The notes: a model not told the origin generated them from the letters alone. Shown: positions 34,434 through 43,706, numbered from the stretch's first letter. The stretch is 64,000 nt of DNA from Novosphingobium decolorationis (GCF_018417475.1 NZ_CP054856.1:2697001-2761000), one strand, 5' to 3'. A program made the numbers and translations.

Positions 34434-35480
34434 ATGAAGTACAACCGCCTCGGCCGCACCGGCCTGCTCGTTTCCGAACTGTGCATGGGCACGATGACCT
34501 TTGGCGAGAGCGAGGGGATGTGGTCTGTCATGGGTGGGCTGCAGCAGGAGGCGGTGAACGGCCTCGTGCGCCAGGCTCTCGATGCGGGCATCAACTTCAT
34601 CGATACCGCCAACGTCTATGCCGAGGGGCGCTCCGAGGAAGTGACCGGCAAGGCGCTGAAGGATCTTGGCATTTCGCGCAGCGAGGTCGTGATCGCGACC
34701 AAGGCGCTGGGTCCCATGGGCGAAGGCGTCAACCAGCGCGGCGCCTCGCGCTACCACATCCTGGACCAGATCGACGCGAGCCTGGCGCGTATGGGGCTCG
34801 ACCATGTCGACCTCTACCAGATTCACGGGTGGGACCCGTTGACGCCGGTCGACGAGACCCTGCGCGCGCTCGACGACATCGTGCGTTCGGGCCGGGCGCG
34901 TTACATCGGCGTGTCGAACTGGGCGGCCTGGCAGATCGCCAAGGCCTTGGGCATCTCCGAGCGCCTCAGCCTCCACCGCTTTGCCTCGCTCCAGGCGTAC
35001 TACTCGATCGCCGGGCGCGACCTTGAGCACGAGATCGCGCCGATGCTGGAGAGCGAACGCTTGGGCCTGATGGTCTGGAGCCCGCTCGCCGGCGGCTTCC
35101 TCTCGGGCAAGTACACCCGTTCGGGCGAGGCCGAGAGCGGCCGTCGCACCAGCTTCGACTTCCCCCCCGTCGACAAGGAGCGCGCCTTCGACGTGATCGA
35201 GACGATGCAGGCGATGGCCACCGACAAGGGCTGCAGCGTGCCGCAGATCGCGCTGGCCTGGCTGCTCGCCAAGCCCGCCGTCACCAGCGTGATCGTCGGC
35301 GCCAAGCGGCCCGAGCAGCTTGCCGACAACCTCGGTGCAAGCGACCTCGAGCTCACTGCAGACGAGATGGCCACGCTCGATTCAGCGATGCCCCGCAGCC
35401 CCCTCTATCCGGGCTGGATGATCGAGCGTCAGGGCGGCTACCGCCAGGGCGCCAAGGCGGGCGAGGCACCCCGTTCGTGA
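34434..35480 (+). CDS. Aldo/keto reductase
   Basis: 348 residues, TIM-barrel AKR of the YajO/AKR11-12 type. Catalytic tetrad visible: Asp and Tyr in FIDTANVYAEGRSEE, Lys in VVIATKALGPMG and His in DLYQIHGWDP. NADPH-site C-terminal segment PAVTSVIVGAKRPEQLADNL. AAGGAG at 34420-34425 supports ATG 34434. Physiological substrate unknown. nadD follows 13 bp downstream. Confidence 0.93.
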   Translation: MKYNRLGRTGLLVSELCMGTMTFGESEGMWSVMGGLQQEAVNGLVRQALDAGINFIDTANVYAEGRSEEVTGKALKDLGISRSEVVIATKALGPMGEGVNQRGASRYHILDQIDASLARMGLDHVDLYQIHGWDPLTPVDETLRALDDIVRSGRARYIGVSNWAAWQIAKALGISERLSLHRFASLQAYYSIAGRDLEHEIAPMLESERLGLMVWSPLAGGFLSGKYTRSGEAESGRRTSFDFPPVDKERAFDVIETMQAMATDKGCSVPQIALAWLLAKPAVTSVIVGAKRPEQLADNLGASDLELTADEMATLDSAMPRSPLYPGWMIERQGGYRQGAKAGEAPRS

Positions 35481-35493
35481 TTCGGATACGCCA

Positions 35494-36162
35494 ATGACGA
35501 AACAGGGCCCCGTCACCGGCCTTCTGGGGGGCAGCTTCAATCCGGCGCACGGCGGGCACCGGCGCATCAGCCTTTTTGCGCGCGAGGCCCTGGCCCTCGA
35601 CGAGGTCTGGTGGCTGGTCTCACCGGGCAATCCGCTCAAGTCTGCAAAGGGCATGGCGCCGCTCGCCGCGCGCTACGCCTCGGCCCGCGCGCAGAGCCGC
35701 CGAACGCGGATTCGCCCGACCGCGATCGAGCGCGAGCTGGGCACCCGGTTTACCGCCGACACCCTGCGCGCGCTGGTCCGGCGCTACCCCAAGCGGCGCT
35801 TCGTCTGGCTCATGGGCGCCGACAACCTCGCGCAATTCCATAAGTGGAAAGACTGGCGCGGCATCGCGCGCACCATGCCGATTGCGGTTATCGCCCGTCC
35901 GGGGTATGATGGCCCTGCTTTCGCGAGCCCCGCGATGGCCTGGTTCAGGCGCTACCGGACGCCCGTTGCCAGTCTCAGACGTCCGGTGAGATGGAGCGCA
36001 CCCGCGCTGGTGACATTGCGATTCGACCCCGATACGCGGTCGGCCACGGATATCCGCAAGGCCGATCCGGACTGGGCCCGGAAGTCCCTGAACGGCCAAT
36101 CCGGCCACAGGCTTTCGCGCGATGCCGTCACGCACCGCCCCATTGGTGGAGATGCTGCGTGA
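35494..36162 (+). CDS. nadD: Nicotinate-nucleotide adenylyltransferase
   Basis: 222 residues. Makes deamido-NAD from nicotinate mononucleotide and ATP. The nucleotidyltransferase motif GLLGGSFNPAHGGHRRI (HGGH variant of HxGH) sits at about 9-25, followed by VWWLVSPGNPLK, FVWLMGADNLAQFHKWKDW and the C-terminal SATDIRKA in place of the usual SSTxIR. The downstream order nadD-rsfS-rlmH-envC-ctpA is a conserved alphaproteobacterial arrangement. Confidence 0.94.
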   Translation: MTKQGPVTGLLGGSFNPAHGGHRRISLFAREALALDEVWWLVSPGNPLKSAKGMAPLAARYASARAQSRRTRIRPTAIERELGTRFTADTLRALVRRYPKRRFVWLMGADNLAQFHKWKDWRGIARTMPIAVIARPGYDGPAFASPAMAWFRRYRTPVASLRRPVRWSAPALVTLRFDPDTRSATDIRKADPDWARKSLNGQSGHRLSRDAVTHRPIGGDAA

Positions 36163-36295
36163 GCAAGGCGCCCCGCCTTTCCCGCGTATCTTCCGGCCAA
36201 ACCCGCAAAACCGATCGTGCTTCCAGCCTGGCCACCCTTTCGGGGTGTCTGCGCCGGTCCTGCATGGTCCCCTGAAAGGAGCAGTAAACCCCTAG

Positions 36296-36694
36296 ATGCC
36301 ACAGGCACATGTACAGCCGGTGCCGACCGGCGAAACGCCCCCGGCCGTGACGGACAACGACGATCCGCTTCTGGCCGTAGTCCTGCAGTCGCTCGACGAC
36401 GATCAGGCGCAGGATCTTGTGACGATCGACCTTGAAGGCAAGTCGAGCATCGCCGACTTCATGGTCATCGCGTCTGGCCGTTCGACCCGCCAGGTCGCCG
36501 CCATGGCGCAGAAACTCGGCGAAAAACTGAAAGCAAACGGCTTCGGCAACCCCCGCATCGAAGGCCTTCCGGCCGCCGACTGGGTGCTGGTCGATGCCGG
36601 CGGCGTGATTGTCCACCTGTTCCGTCCCGAAGTGCGCACGTTCTATAATCTGGAGCGCATGTGGGGCTTTGACGGACCGTCCGGCGCGGCTTGA
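36296..36694 (+). CDS. rsfS: Ribosomal silencing factor RsfS
   Basis: 132 residues. RsfS binds ribosomal protein uL14 and blocks subunit joining in starved cells. Family blocks: VLQSLDDDQAQDLVTIDL, SSIADFMVIASGRSTRQVAA and ADWVLVDAGGVIVHLFRPEV, ending RTFYNLERMW. About 20 residues precede the core; an inner start is possible. It lies 133 bp after nadD. Confidence 0.95.
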   Translation: MPQAHVQPVPTGETPPAVTDNDDPLLAVVLQSLDDDQAQDLVTIDLEGKSSIADFMVIASGRSTRQVAAMAQKLGEKLKANGFGNPRIEGLPAADWVLVDAGGVIVHLFRPEVRTFYNLERMWGFDGPSGAA

Positions 36695-36906
36695 GGCCGC
36701 CCGCCCACGCCGAAGACGATCACCCGGCCCGCTGACAGGGCCGGACAACCGCGAAGGGATTGCCGCAGGGTGCGTGGACGCACGCCCGTGCGCCAACCTG
36801 CCCTTTGCGCCTCCGGTGCCGCGCGCTTGCACGCCCACCGAGGGCCAATCCTCCCCACACGGGGCAGGGCTGTTCACAGGCGCCCCGGCGCTCTAGAACA
36901 CGCGCC

Positions 36907-37332
36907 ATGCTCCTTCACATCATCGCGCGCGGCAAGATCGCCCGGTCACCCGAGGCCGAACTGCTCGAACGCTACGCCAAGCGCCTGACCTGGCCCTTCA
37001 AGCACACCGAACTGCCCGATGTCGGGGGCAAGATTCCTGCTCCGGTGCAGACACCCGTGCGCGAGGTTCTCCTCGATGAACGCGGCAAGGCGATGTCCTC
37101 CGAAGACTTCGCCGCTCTCCTTGGCCGCTGGCGCGACGACGGGGTGCGCGAATGCCGCTTCCTGATCGGTGCGGCCGATGGCCACGGCGACGAAGCCCGC
37201 GCCAAGGCCGACCACCTGCTGTGCTTCGGCAAGATGACCTGGCCCCACCTCATGGCCCGCGCAATGCTGGCCGAACAGCTCTTTCGCGCGACCGCGATCC
37301 TGGCCGGGCATCCCTATCACCGTTCGGGGTGA
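36907..37332 (+). CDS. rlmH: 23S rRNA (pseudouridine1915-N3)-methyltransferase RlmH
   Basis: 141 residues from ATG 36907. SPOUT methyltransferase acting on helix 69 of 23S rRNA. The trefoil-knot C-terminus is clear: CRFLIGAADGHGDEARAKAD, GKMTWPHLMARAMLAEQLF and RATAILAGHPYHRSG. N-terminus LHIIARGKIARSPEAELLERY is standard. 212 bp separate it from rsfS, with no gene seen. A 115-bp element begins 24 bp after its stop. Confidence 0.96.
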   Translation: MLLHIIARGKIARSPEAELLERYAKRLTWPFKHTELPDVGGKIPAPVQTPVREVLLDERGKAMSSEDFAALLGRWRDDGVRECRFLIGAADGHGDEARAKADHLLCFGKMTWPHLMARAMLAEQLFRATAILAGHPYHRSG

Positions 37333-37355
37333 AGCGGGGAAGAGAAGGATTTGAT

Positions 37356-37471
37356 TCAAGGGGCCATCGCCCCTTGGACCCCAGAATGGGCAAGCTCACC
37401 ATTCTCAAACAACCTGGCGCGCGCACGGTAAGGTCGACAGTTCGGGGAGCCCGAGGGCGAGGGCCCTCGGA
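37356..37471 (+). repeat. 115-bp palindromic element, copy 5 (116 bp)
   Basis: Forward orientation after rlmH, facing a small leftward gene (convergent). One extra base near the left hairpin (CTTGGACCCC), and the right loop is GAGG instead of GATG. The inner repeat is more diverged than in other copies. Confidence 0.93.
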
Positions 37472-37555
37472 TTCATCTTCCTGCCTGTCAGGTCCTGTCC
37501 TGAAATTTCAGGCCCGATGATCCGAGCACAATCTCGTGACTCATCGCCCTTATGG

Positions 37556-37738
37556 CTATCTGCCTTTCCGATTCCCATGGCTCTTCGCCATCAGGAACAT
37601 CGCCACGGGCATCAGGCAGCCGACCAGGAAACCGATGCCTGCCCCCCACATCGATCCGCTGTTGCCCCCGAGAATCGCTCCGAGGATGGCGCCGGCCACG
37701 AACAGGACGGCGGGCATGAGGCACCCGATGGCAAACAT
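37556..37738 (-). CDS. Small glycine-zipper membrane protein
   Basis: 60 residues, leftward. Nearly all hydrophobic: two membrane spans around GAILGAILGGNSGSMWGAG and FLVGCLMPVAMFLMA, with a short basic tail. The repeated GCLMP at both ends suggests an internal duplication. No family assigned. Supported by the uniform hydrophobic pattern rather than by a clear ribosome site, so it could be spurious. Confidence 0.5.
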   Translation of the reverse strand: MFAIGCLMPAVLFVAGAILGAILGGNSGSMWGAGIGFLVGCLMPVAMFLMAKSHGNRKGR

Positions 37739-37857
37739 GTCTGGTCTTCACTTCTATCCGCTTCTGCCCGCGCAGATAAGTATTTTCCTGAGAATGTCAG
37801 CCCTTGCGCCGCCTCTCCCCCTTCCGCCCTGCCCCGCTCTGGCCTAGGAAACCGGGA

Positions 37858-39093
37858 ATGACCCGCACGCTGCGCCTGTTCCTGATCTCCGGCATCGCCG
37901 CCGGAGGCCTGCTCGCAGGCCATGCGCTGTCGCAGACGGATCCCTTCTCGGACGCCGCGCCCAGGCTCGATGCCGCGAAGACCCGGGAGGAAATCCGCGC
38001 CGCCGAGCGCGAGGGGGCCGAGGTGCGCAAGCGCGCCGAAGCGCTGGAAAAGCGGGCCCGCGCTGCCTCCGAAGCGGTGGAGAAGACCGCCCGCGAGGCC
38101 GCAGCTCTCGCCGCGCGCATCCAGGAGAACGAGGCCGAGATCGCGGTGCAGGAAGGCAAGGTCGCGCTGGTGACCGCGCAGCGCCGGGATCTGCGTGAAC
38201 GGCTCGCCACGCGGCAGGGGCCGCTTGCCCGGCTGACCGGCGCGCTGCAGCGCCTCTCGCGCCGCCCCACCCTGCTGGCGCTGCTGCGCCCGGGATCGGT
38301 GCGCGATGCGGTCTACATGCGCGCCCTGTTTGACACGATGCTGCCCGAAGTCGAAAAACGCACCGTGGCACTGCGGCGCGAGATCGAGGAAGGCCGCAAG
38401 CTTGAACGGCAGGCCCAGGCGGCCGAAGCGAACTTGCGCAAGGCCCACAAGGACATGCTCGCCAAGCGCAAGGAACTGGCCGCGCTCGAAACCCGCCAGC
38501 GCCTTGCCAGCCATGAAGTCGGCGGCAACGCCGCGCGCGAAAGCCGACGCGCCCTGGCGCTCGCCGAACGCGCGAACGATCTTGGCGAGCTGGTCGCGGC
38601 AATGGACTCGCGCGGACGGCTGCGCGATGAGCTGGCCGCTCTGCCCGGTCCGCTGATGCGCCCCGCCGATCCCAATGCGCCGCGCGTCATCGACGCCTCG
38701 CAGTTCGTACCGCCCCCCGAAGGCCTGTCGAGCTGGAGCCTGCCAGTCATGGGCCGCCTCGTCACCGGGTTCGGAGAAGATGCGCCGGGCGAAATTCGTG
38801 CGCGCGGCATCACGCTTGCGACACGGCCCAACGCGCAGATCGTCGCGCCCGCGGCGGGACGCGTTGCCTTCGCCGGGCCCTACCGGGGACACGGACGCAT
38901 CGTCATCCTGGAGCACGACGGCGACTGGATTTCGCTGGTAACGGGCCTGGCCCGACTCGACGTGGAGGTGGGCGAGACTCTCGTTGCAGGTGCACCGATG
39001 GGCATTGCCGGACCGCGCGATCCTGAAGTCATGGTTGAATTGCGGCGCGGCGGAGAGCCGGTGAATCCGCTCCAGTTCATCCGCGAACTCTGA
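37858..39093 (+). CDS. EnvC-type murein hydrolase activator
   Basis: 411 residues from ATG 37858. Signal peptide, then ~230 residues of charged coiled coil (Arg/Glu/Ala heptads from about residue 35), then a C-terminal LytM-like domain: SWSLPVMGRLVTGFGED, IVAPAAGRVAFAGPYRGHG and VMVELRRGGEPVNPLQF. The metal-binding HxxxD and HxH are replaced (RARGITLAT and EVMVELR), as in EnvC, which activates amidases rather than cutting the wall itself. The gene sits between rlmH and ctpA as in many alphaproteobacteria. Confidence 0.92.
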   Translation: MTRTLRLFLISGIAAGGLLAGHALSQTDPFSDAAPRLDAAKTREEIRAAEREGAEVRKRAEALEKRARAASEAVEKTAREAAALAARIQENEAEIAVQEGKVALVTAQRRDLRERLATRQGPLARLTGALQRLSRRPTLLALLRPGSVRDAVYMRALFDTMLPEVEKRTVALRREIEEGRKLERQAQAAEANLRKAHKDMLAKRKELAALETRQRLASHEVGGNAARESRRALALAERANDLGELVAAMDSRGRLRDELAALPGPLMRPADPNAPRVIDASQFVPPPEGLSSWSLPVMGRLVTGFGEDAPGEIRARGITLATRPNAQIVAPAAGRVAFAGPYRGHGRIVILEHDGDWISLVTGLARLDVEVGETLVAGAPMGIAGPRDPEVMVELRRGGEPVNPLQFIREL

Positions 39094-39114
39094 GCGCCGC
39101 CACCGTCTGCCGGG

Positions 39115-39297
39115 TCATCCCCCGGGCATCAGGCGGCAGATGCGCGAGTGCCCCTTCCATAACTCGACCTCATGCTCGAGCGAGGCGTTGCGGGTCTGCA
39201 GAAAGGCATCCGAGACACTCACCGCCTTGAAGGCCTTGCGGCGCCCGGGGCCTCCGGCTGCGTCCGGAAAGACCATCGTGTATTTCTGAAGAGCCAT
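39115..39297 (-). CDS. Small conserved-looking protein of unknown function
   Basis: 60 residues from ATG 39297, with GAGG a few bases upstream on that strand. The protein starts MALQKYTMVFPDAAGG, is basic in the middle (RRKAFKAVSVSDAF) and shows no signal peptide or membrane span. No family recognised. It is convergent with envC (21 bp between stops) and divergent from ctpA. The frame remains open upstream to 39615, but that part overlaps the ctpA leader. Confidence 0.55.
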   Translation of the reverse strand: MALQKYTMVFPDAAGGPGRRKAFKAVSVSDAFLQTRNASLEHEVELWKGHSRICRLMPGG

Positions 39298-39545
39298 CGT
39301 CCTCGTTCCCTGCCACCAGCCATGCGCAAGGATGTGTTCATCCTGTCCCTGCCATGAACGCCGGGTTGTCCCTCGTTCAATGCGACCCGTACAGCTTTGG
39401 TTCCCCGGCCCTGCCCCCTCCAAATGCCTGCAAACGCGTTTATATGGGAGGGACGCGCAATTGCGTGAGAGGAGCGCCCCCGGTAGGGTGCATCCACAAA
39501 CCGGCGGTGGCCACGGCCCCGCCACGAAGAAGAGGCAGACGCCCG

Positions 39546-40967
39546 ATGAAGTTCGCACCCCTGATGCGCGCCGCCCTGCTGGTTTCGGCCGTTGCCGCCG
39601 TACCCGTCGCGACATCCGGCCTTGCCGCGCTCGACAGCCAGGTGAACCCCGAGTTCGACAAGCTGTTTCACATCTACGCGCTGATCAAGGACAACTACGT
39701 CGACCAGGTCGATGACGACAAGCTCCTGAAGGGCGCGATCGACGGCATGCTGGCAAGCCTCGACCCGCATTCCAACTACCTCGACGGCCCCTCGCTGCAG
39801 CGCCTCGAGACAATGATCGACGGCAACTATTCAGGGCTCGGCCTCTCGGTCGTGGAAGAAGACGGGGCGGTCAAGATCATCTCTCCGTTCAAGGGCAGCC
39901 CCGCTGACAAGGCGGGCCTGAAGGCGGGCGACTACATCACCCACCTCGACGGCGTGCTCTACTACGAGCGCGACCTCGACGAGGCGGTCTCCAAGATGCG
40001 CGGTCCTGCGGGGAGCTCGATCACGCTCACGGTCTACCGCCCGGGCCGTGACGAGCCCTTCGACGTGACCGTGACGCGCGGCGTGATCGAACTGGAGCCG
40101 GTGACCTGGGAGCTCAAGGACAACGTGGGCTACATCTCGGTCAACGAGTTCTCGCGCGATGTCGGCAACGACGTCGCCAAGGGCATCGCCGATCTCAAGA
40201 AGCAGGCGGCAACCACCGGCACCGGGCCGCTGGTCGGCCTCGTCCTCGACCTGCGCTCGAACCCGGGCGGATCGCTCGACGAGGCCATCGCGCTCTCCGA
40301 TATCTTCCTCGAGAAGGGCGTGATCGTCTCGCAGCGCGGCCGCCGGGCAAGTGAGAACCAGTACTATCGCGCCGAATCGATGTTCAAGGGCGATGCCGTG
40401 AAGGGCCTGCCCATCGCCGTCCTCGTCGATGCGGGCTCGGCTTCGGCCTCCGAGATCGTTGCGGGCGCGCTGCAGGACCAGCACCGCGCGGTGGTCATGG
40501 GCGAGCGCACCTTCGGCAAGGGCTCGGTGCAGTCCTTCCTGCCGCTTGACCGCGAAAGCGCGATCAAGCTGACGACGGCGCGCTACTACACGCCCTCGGG
40601 CCATTCGGTGCAGGAAGGCGGGATCGAGCCCGACATCGAGGTGCCCCAGCTCTCCGACCCCGACGCGCGCCGCCGCGCCGAGCGCGCGGTGCGCGAGTCC
40701 GATCTTCGCGGCCACCTCATCAACGAGGCCGGGCTCGAGGACAAGGACCTGGAAAGCGACAAGGCCACCGATCCGCGCTTCTCGGCCACGCCTGAGGAGC
40801 TGGAGGAGCAGGGCATCGAGGACTTCCAGCTGCACTACGCGATCTCGACGCTCCAGCGCACCGCAGGCAAGCCCGCCGCGCTGGCCGCCGTCGCCGCCAA
40901 GCCGGCTGCGGCCAAGACTCCCGAAGCTGCGGCCAAGCCCGCCGCCTCAAAGCCCAAGAAGAACTGA
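39546..40967 (+). CDS. ctpA: C-terminal processing peptidase (S41 family)
   Basis: 473 residues from ATG 39546, starting with a signal peptide (ends about residue 30). Layout: N-terminal helical domain with HIYALIKDNYVDQVDDDKLL, PDZ domain (ISPFKGSPADKAGLKAGDYI) and the S41 core with the catalytic Ser in LVDAGSASASEIVAGALQD and Lys in GERTFGKGSVQSF. An Ala/Lys/Pro-rich tail ends the protein. Periplasmic protease, probably trimming envelope and wall-hydrolase proteins. 12 bp before dsbB. Confidence 0.94.
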   Translation: MKFAPLMRAALLVSAVAAVPVATSGLAALDSQVNPEFDKLFHIYALIKDNYVDQVDDDKLLKGAIDGMLASLDPHSNYLDGPSLQRLETMIDGNYSGLGLSVVEEDGAVKIISPFKGSPADKAGLKAGDYITHLDGVLYYERDLDEAVSKMRGPAGSSITLTVYRPGRDEPFDVTVTRGVIELEPVTWELKDNVGYISVNEFSRDVGNDVAKGIADLKKQAATTGTGPLVGLVLDLRSNPGGSLDEAIALSDIFLEKGVIVSQRGRRASENQYYRAESMFKGDAVKGLPIAVLVDAGSASASEIVAGALQDQHRAVVMGERTFGKGSVQSFLPLDRESAIKLTTARYYTPSGHSVQEGGIEPDIEVPQLSDPDARRRAERAVRESDLRGHLINEAGLEDKDLESDKATDPRFSATPEELEEQGIEDFQLHYAISTLQRTAGKPAALAAVAAKPAAAKTPEAAAKPAASKPKKN

Positions 40968-40979
40968 GACCTTCGCGCC

Positions 40980-41459
40980 ATGAGCGTTCCCGTTCCTGCC
41001 CCGGTGCGCGCCGCACGCGCCCTCGCCTTCCTCGTGCCCGCAGGGCTGCTGGGGGGCGCCTACATCAGCCAGTACGTCTTCGGCCTCTATCCGTGCGAGA
41101 TGTGCTGGTGGCAGCGCTACCCGCACTTCTTCGCGCTGGCCCTCGCCGCCCTCGCCTTCGCGCGCGCGCCGGTCCGCCCGCTTGTCGCGGTGGCCGCGCT
41201 GGCGATCCTGACCTCCGGCCTGATCGGCGCGTTCCACGCAGGGGTCGAACTGGGCTGGTGGGAAGGCGTGACGTCCTGCGCAACGACGGCAGCGGGCGGT
41301 GGCAACCCGCTCGATGCGATCATGGCCGCACCCGTGATCCGCTGCGACATCGTCCAGTTCAGCTTCCTCGGCGTCTCGATGGCAGGCTGGAACTTCCTCA
41401 TCTCGACCGCCTCGGCGCTCGCCATCCTTTTCCTGATCGGCTTTGGCAGAAAGGCCTGA
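40980..41459 (+). CDS. dsbB: Disulfide bond formation protein DsbB
   Basis: 159 residues, four membrane helices. The first periplasmic Cys pair lies in YPCEMCWWQRYPHFF; the second pair is spread over TSCATTAAGG and VIRCDIVQFSF. DsbB re-oxidises the periplasmic thiol oxidase DsbA and passes electrons to quinone. It sits between ctpA and coq7 with gaps of 12 and 5 bp, so the three are probably one transcript; coq7 makes the quinone acceptor precursor. Confidence 0.93.
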   Translation: MSVPVPAPVRAARALAFLVPAGLLGGAYISQYVFGLYPCEMCWWQRYPHFFALALAALAFARAPVRPLVAVAALAILTSGLIGAFHAGVELGWWEGVTSCATTAAGGGNPLDAIMAAPVIRCDIVQFSFLGVSMAGWNFLISTASALAILFLIGFGRKA

Positions 41460-41464
41460 ACGAC

Positions 41465-42007
41465 ATGACTTCTCCCTCCCGCCGGGCGCTGGCCCGCGAA
41501 GCGCTGAGCGACCGCATGATCCGCGTGGACCAGGCCGGCGAGTACGGCGCGGTGCGCATCTATGCCGGGCAGATGGCCGTGATGGGCAACCGCACGGCGC
41601 TCTCGCAGGAAGTCGTGCACATGGCCGAGCAGGAGGAGGTCCACCGCGAGCGCTTCGATGCGTTCATCGCCGAGCGCGGCGTGCGCCCGACGCTGCTGCA
41701 ACCGATCTGGAAGGTCGCGGGCTTTGCGCTGGGCGCTGGCACCGCGCTGATCGGCCCGGAAGCGGCCATGGCCTGCACCGCCGCGATCGAGACCGAGATC
41801 GACAAGCACTACACCGAGCAGCTCGACCAACTGGGCGAGGATGACCCGGAGCTGGGCGCGGCGATCCGCCAGTTCCGCGACGAGGAGCGCGAGCACCGCG
41901 ATACCGCACTGGCCTCGGGCGCGGAAAAGGCCCCCGCCTATCCGCTCCTGTTCAACGCCATCCGCATGGGCTGCCGCGCGGCGATCAAGCTCTCGGAACG
42001 AATCTGA
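41465..42007 (+). CDS. coq7: Demethoxyubiquinone hydroxylase Coq7
   Basis: 180 residues from ATG 41465. Di-iron monooxygenase of ubiquinone synthesis. Iron-ligand motifs: RVDQAGEYGAVRIYAGQM, HMAEQEEVHRERFDAF, AIETEIDKHYTEQLDQL and FRDEEREHRDTAL, two sets of E...ExxH as in the family. Located 5 bp after dsbB. Confidence 0.95.
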   Translation: MTSPSRRALAREALSDRMIRVDQAGEYGAVRIYAGQMAVMGNRTALSQEVVHMAEQEEVHRERFDAFIAERGVRPTLLQPIWKVAGFALGAGTALIGPEAAMACTAAIETEIDKHYTEQLDQLGEDDPELGAAIRQFRDEEREHRDTALASGAEKAPAYPLLFNAIRMGCRAAIKLSERI

Positions 42008-42137
42008 ACGCGCCTGCATTTCCGGACAGGAGAGAGGAATGGAACTCGCTCCGTCCGTCGGGGTGTCGTTCCCCGTCCCTGCCGGGTATAGAACGAGAAT
42101 GGCGGAGCCCATCCGCCGCAAACTGGAGTTCGAGACG

Positions 42138-42689
42138 ATGACCCGCCTTCTGACCGCCGCCGCAGCGCTTGCTACCCTGGGCGCAGGGCTTTCCCTCGGC
42201 GCCGTCCCCGCCGCCGCGCAGGACGAAGGCGGCGACCGCGTGAATCAGGTCATCGTCTATGGCGAGGACCCCTGCCCGCAGTCCTCCGACGCCGAGATCA
42301 CCGTCTGCGCGCGCAAGCCCGAGGAAGAGCGCTATCGCATTCCCGCCCCGCTGCGCGGCGTCGACAACCCCACCTCGCAGGCCTGGACCAACCGCGTCGA
42401 GGCTTACGAGACGGTCGGCGCGTTCGGCACGCTGAGTTGCTCGCCGGTGGGCCCGGCCGGCCAGGAAGGCTGCACCCAGCAGCTCATCAACCGCGCCGCC
42501 TCGGAACGCGACAACGGCAGCGACGTGCGCTTCTCCGAACTGATCGCCGAGGAACGCGCCAAGCGCCTCTCGACCATCGATTCCGAGGCCGAAGCGCAGC
42601 AGGAACGCGTCGAGGAAGCCGAAGAAGCCTACTTCGCCCGCCAGCGCGCACAGGAAGAGGCCGAGGACGGCGAAACGCCGCAGCCGTAG
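42138..42689 (+). CDS. Secreted hypothetical protein
   Basis: 183 residues from ATG 42138, with GGAG at 42125-42128. Signal peptide ends AAAQ at about residue 30. The mature part contains QVIVYGEDPCPQSSDAEITV and CARKPEEERYRIPAPLR, a block that appears in exported sphingomonad proteins of unknown role, with four Cys in all. The last 45 residues are an Ala/Glu helix. No family function known. A 115-bp element starts 16 bp after the stop. Confidence 0.75.
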   Translation: MTRLLTAAAALATLGAGLSLGAVPAAAQDEGGDRVNQVIVYGEDPCPQSSDAEITVCARKPEEERYRIPAPLRGVDNPTSQAWTNRVEAYETVGAFGTLSCSPVGPAGQEGCTQQLINRAASERDNGSDVRFSELIAEERAKRLSTIDSEAEAQQERVEEAEEAYFARQRAQEEAEDGETPQP

Positions 42690-42704
42690 GAAGGAAGGAG
42701 GATT

Positions 42705-42819
42705 TCCGAGGGCCATTGCCCTCGGGCTCCCCAAACTGTCGACCTCACCTTTCGCCCGCCACCTTGGCTGAGAACCGAGAGGTCGCCGATTCCGGGGTCA
42801 AGGGGCGATGGCCCCTTGA
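42705..42819 (-). repeat. 115-bp palindromic element, copy 6
   Basis: Reverse orientation, between convergent genes (secreted protein and fabI). A classical bidirectional terminator follows at 42846. The CCGAGGGC hairpin reads CCGAGGGC, CATT, GCCCTCGG here. Confidence 0.95.
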
Positions 42820-42845
42820 ATCATCTCTTGTTCCCCTGAACCCAC

Positions 42846-42887
42846 GAAAAAGGGGCCGGAACGTCACCGTTCCAGCCCCTTTTTCGT
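42846..42887. terminator. Bidirectional Rho-independent terminator
   Basis: AAAAAGGGGCCGGAACG pairs with CGTTCCAGCCCCTTTTT (one mismatch) across a short loop. A and T runs flank the stem, which lies between the stops of two convergent genes. Confidence 0.92.
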
Positions 42888-42902
42888 GTGCGTGTTCCCG
42901 CC

Positions 42903-43706
42903 TTAGCTGAGCGCGATGTCGGGAGCGTCTTCCTGCTTCATGCCGACCAGGTGGTAGCCCGAGTCGACGTGGTGGACTTCGCCGGTCACGCCCGAGGACA
43001 GGTCCGAAAGCAGGTACAGGCCCGCGCCGCCCACGTCATCGATGGTGGTGTTGCGGCGCAGCGGCGAGTTCAGCTCGTTCCACTTGAGGATGTAGCGGAA
43101 GTCGCCGATGCCGCTCGCAGCCAGCGTCTTGACCGGTCCGGCCGAAATCGCGTTGACGCGAATGCCCTTGGGGCCAAGATCGTTGGCGAGATACTGCACC
43201 GAGGTCTCGAGCGCGGCCTTGGCCACACCCATGACGTTGTAGTGCGGGACGACCTTTTCCGCGCCGTAGTAGGTCAGCGTCAGGATCGAGCCGCCTTCCG
43301 ACATCATCGGCATCGCGCGCTTGGTGACGGCGACCAGGCTGTAGGCCGAGATGTTCATCGTCATCAGGAAGTTATCGAGGCTGGTATCGTAGTAGTGGCC
43401 CCGCAGCTCGCTCTTGTCCGAGAAGCCGATGGCGTGCACCACGAAGTCGATGGTCTCCCAGCGCTCGGCGAGCGTGGCAAAGGCGGTGTCGAGCGCGTCC
43501 ATGCTCGACACGTCGCAATCGATCAGGAAGTCGCTGCCCAGGCTCTCGGCCAGCGGCTTCACACGCTTGAGCAGGGCATCGCCCTGATAGGAAAAGGCGA
43601 GCTCGGCGCCCTGTTCGTGCAGCTTCCTGGCAATACCCCAGGCCAGCGACTTGTCATTGGCGAGGCCCATGATCAGGCCGCGTTTACCCTGCATCAGACC
43701 GGTCAT
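42903..43706 (-). CDS. fabI: Enoyl-ACP reductase (NADH), FabI
   Basis: 267 residues from ATG 43706. Last reduction of each fatty-acid elongation cycle. GLMQGKRGLIMGLANDKSLA is the nucleotide-binding start, followed by FVVHAIGFSDKSELRG, and the catalytic Tyr/Lys in LTYYGAEKVVPHYNVMGVAKA (YxxxxxxK spacing of FabI, not YxxxK). ATGA overlap with the stop of the yihY-like gene upstream implies coupling. Confidence 0.96.
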   Translation of the reverse strand: MTGLMQGKRGLIMGLANDKSLAWGIARKLHEQGAELAFSYQGDALLKRVKPLAESLGSDFLIDCDVSSMDALDTAFATLAERWETIDFVVHAIGFSDKSELRGHYYDTSLDNFLMTMNISAYSLVAVTKRAMPMMSEGGSILTLTYYGAEKVVPHYNVMGVAKAALETSVQYLANDLGPKGIRVNAISAGPVKTLAASGIGDFRYILKWNELNSPLRRNTTIDDVGGAGLYLLSDLSSGVTGEVHHVDSGYHLVGMKQEDAPDIALS

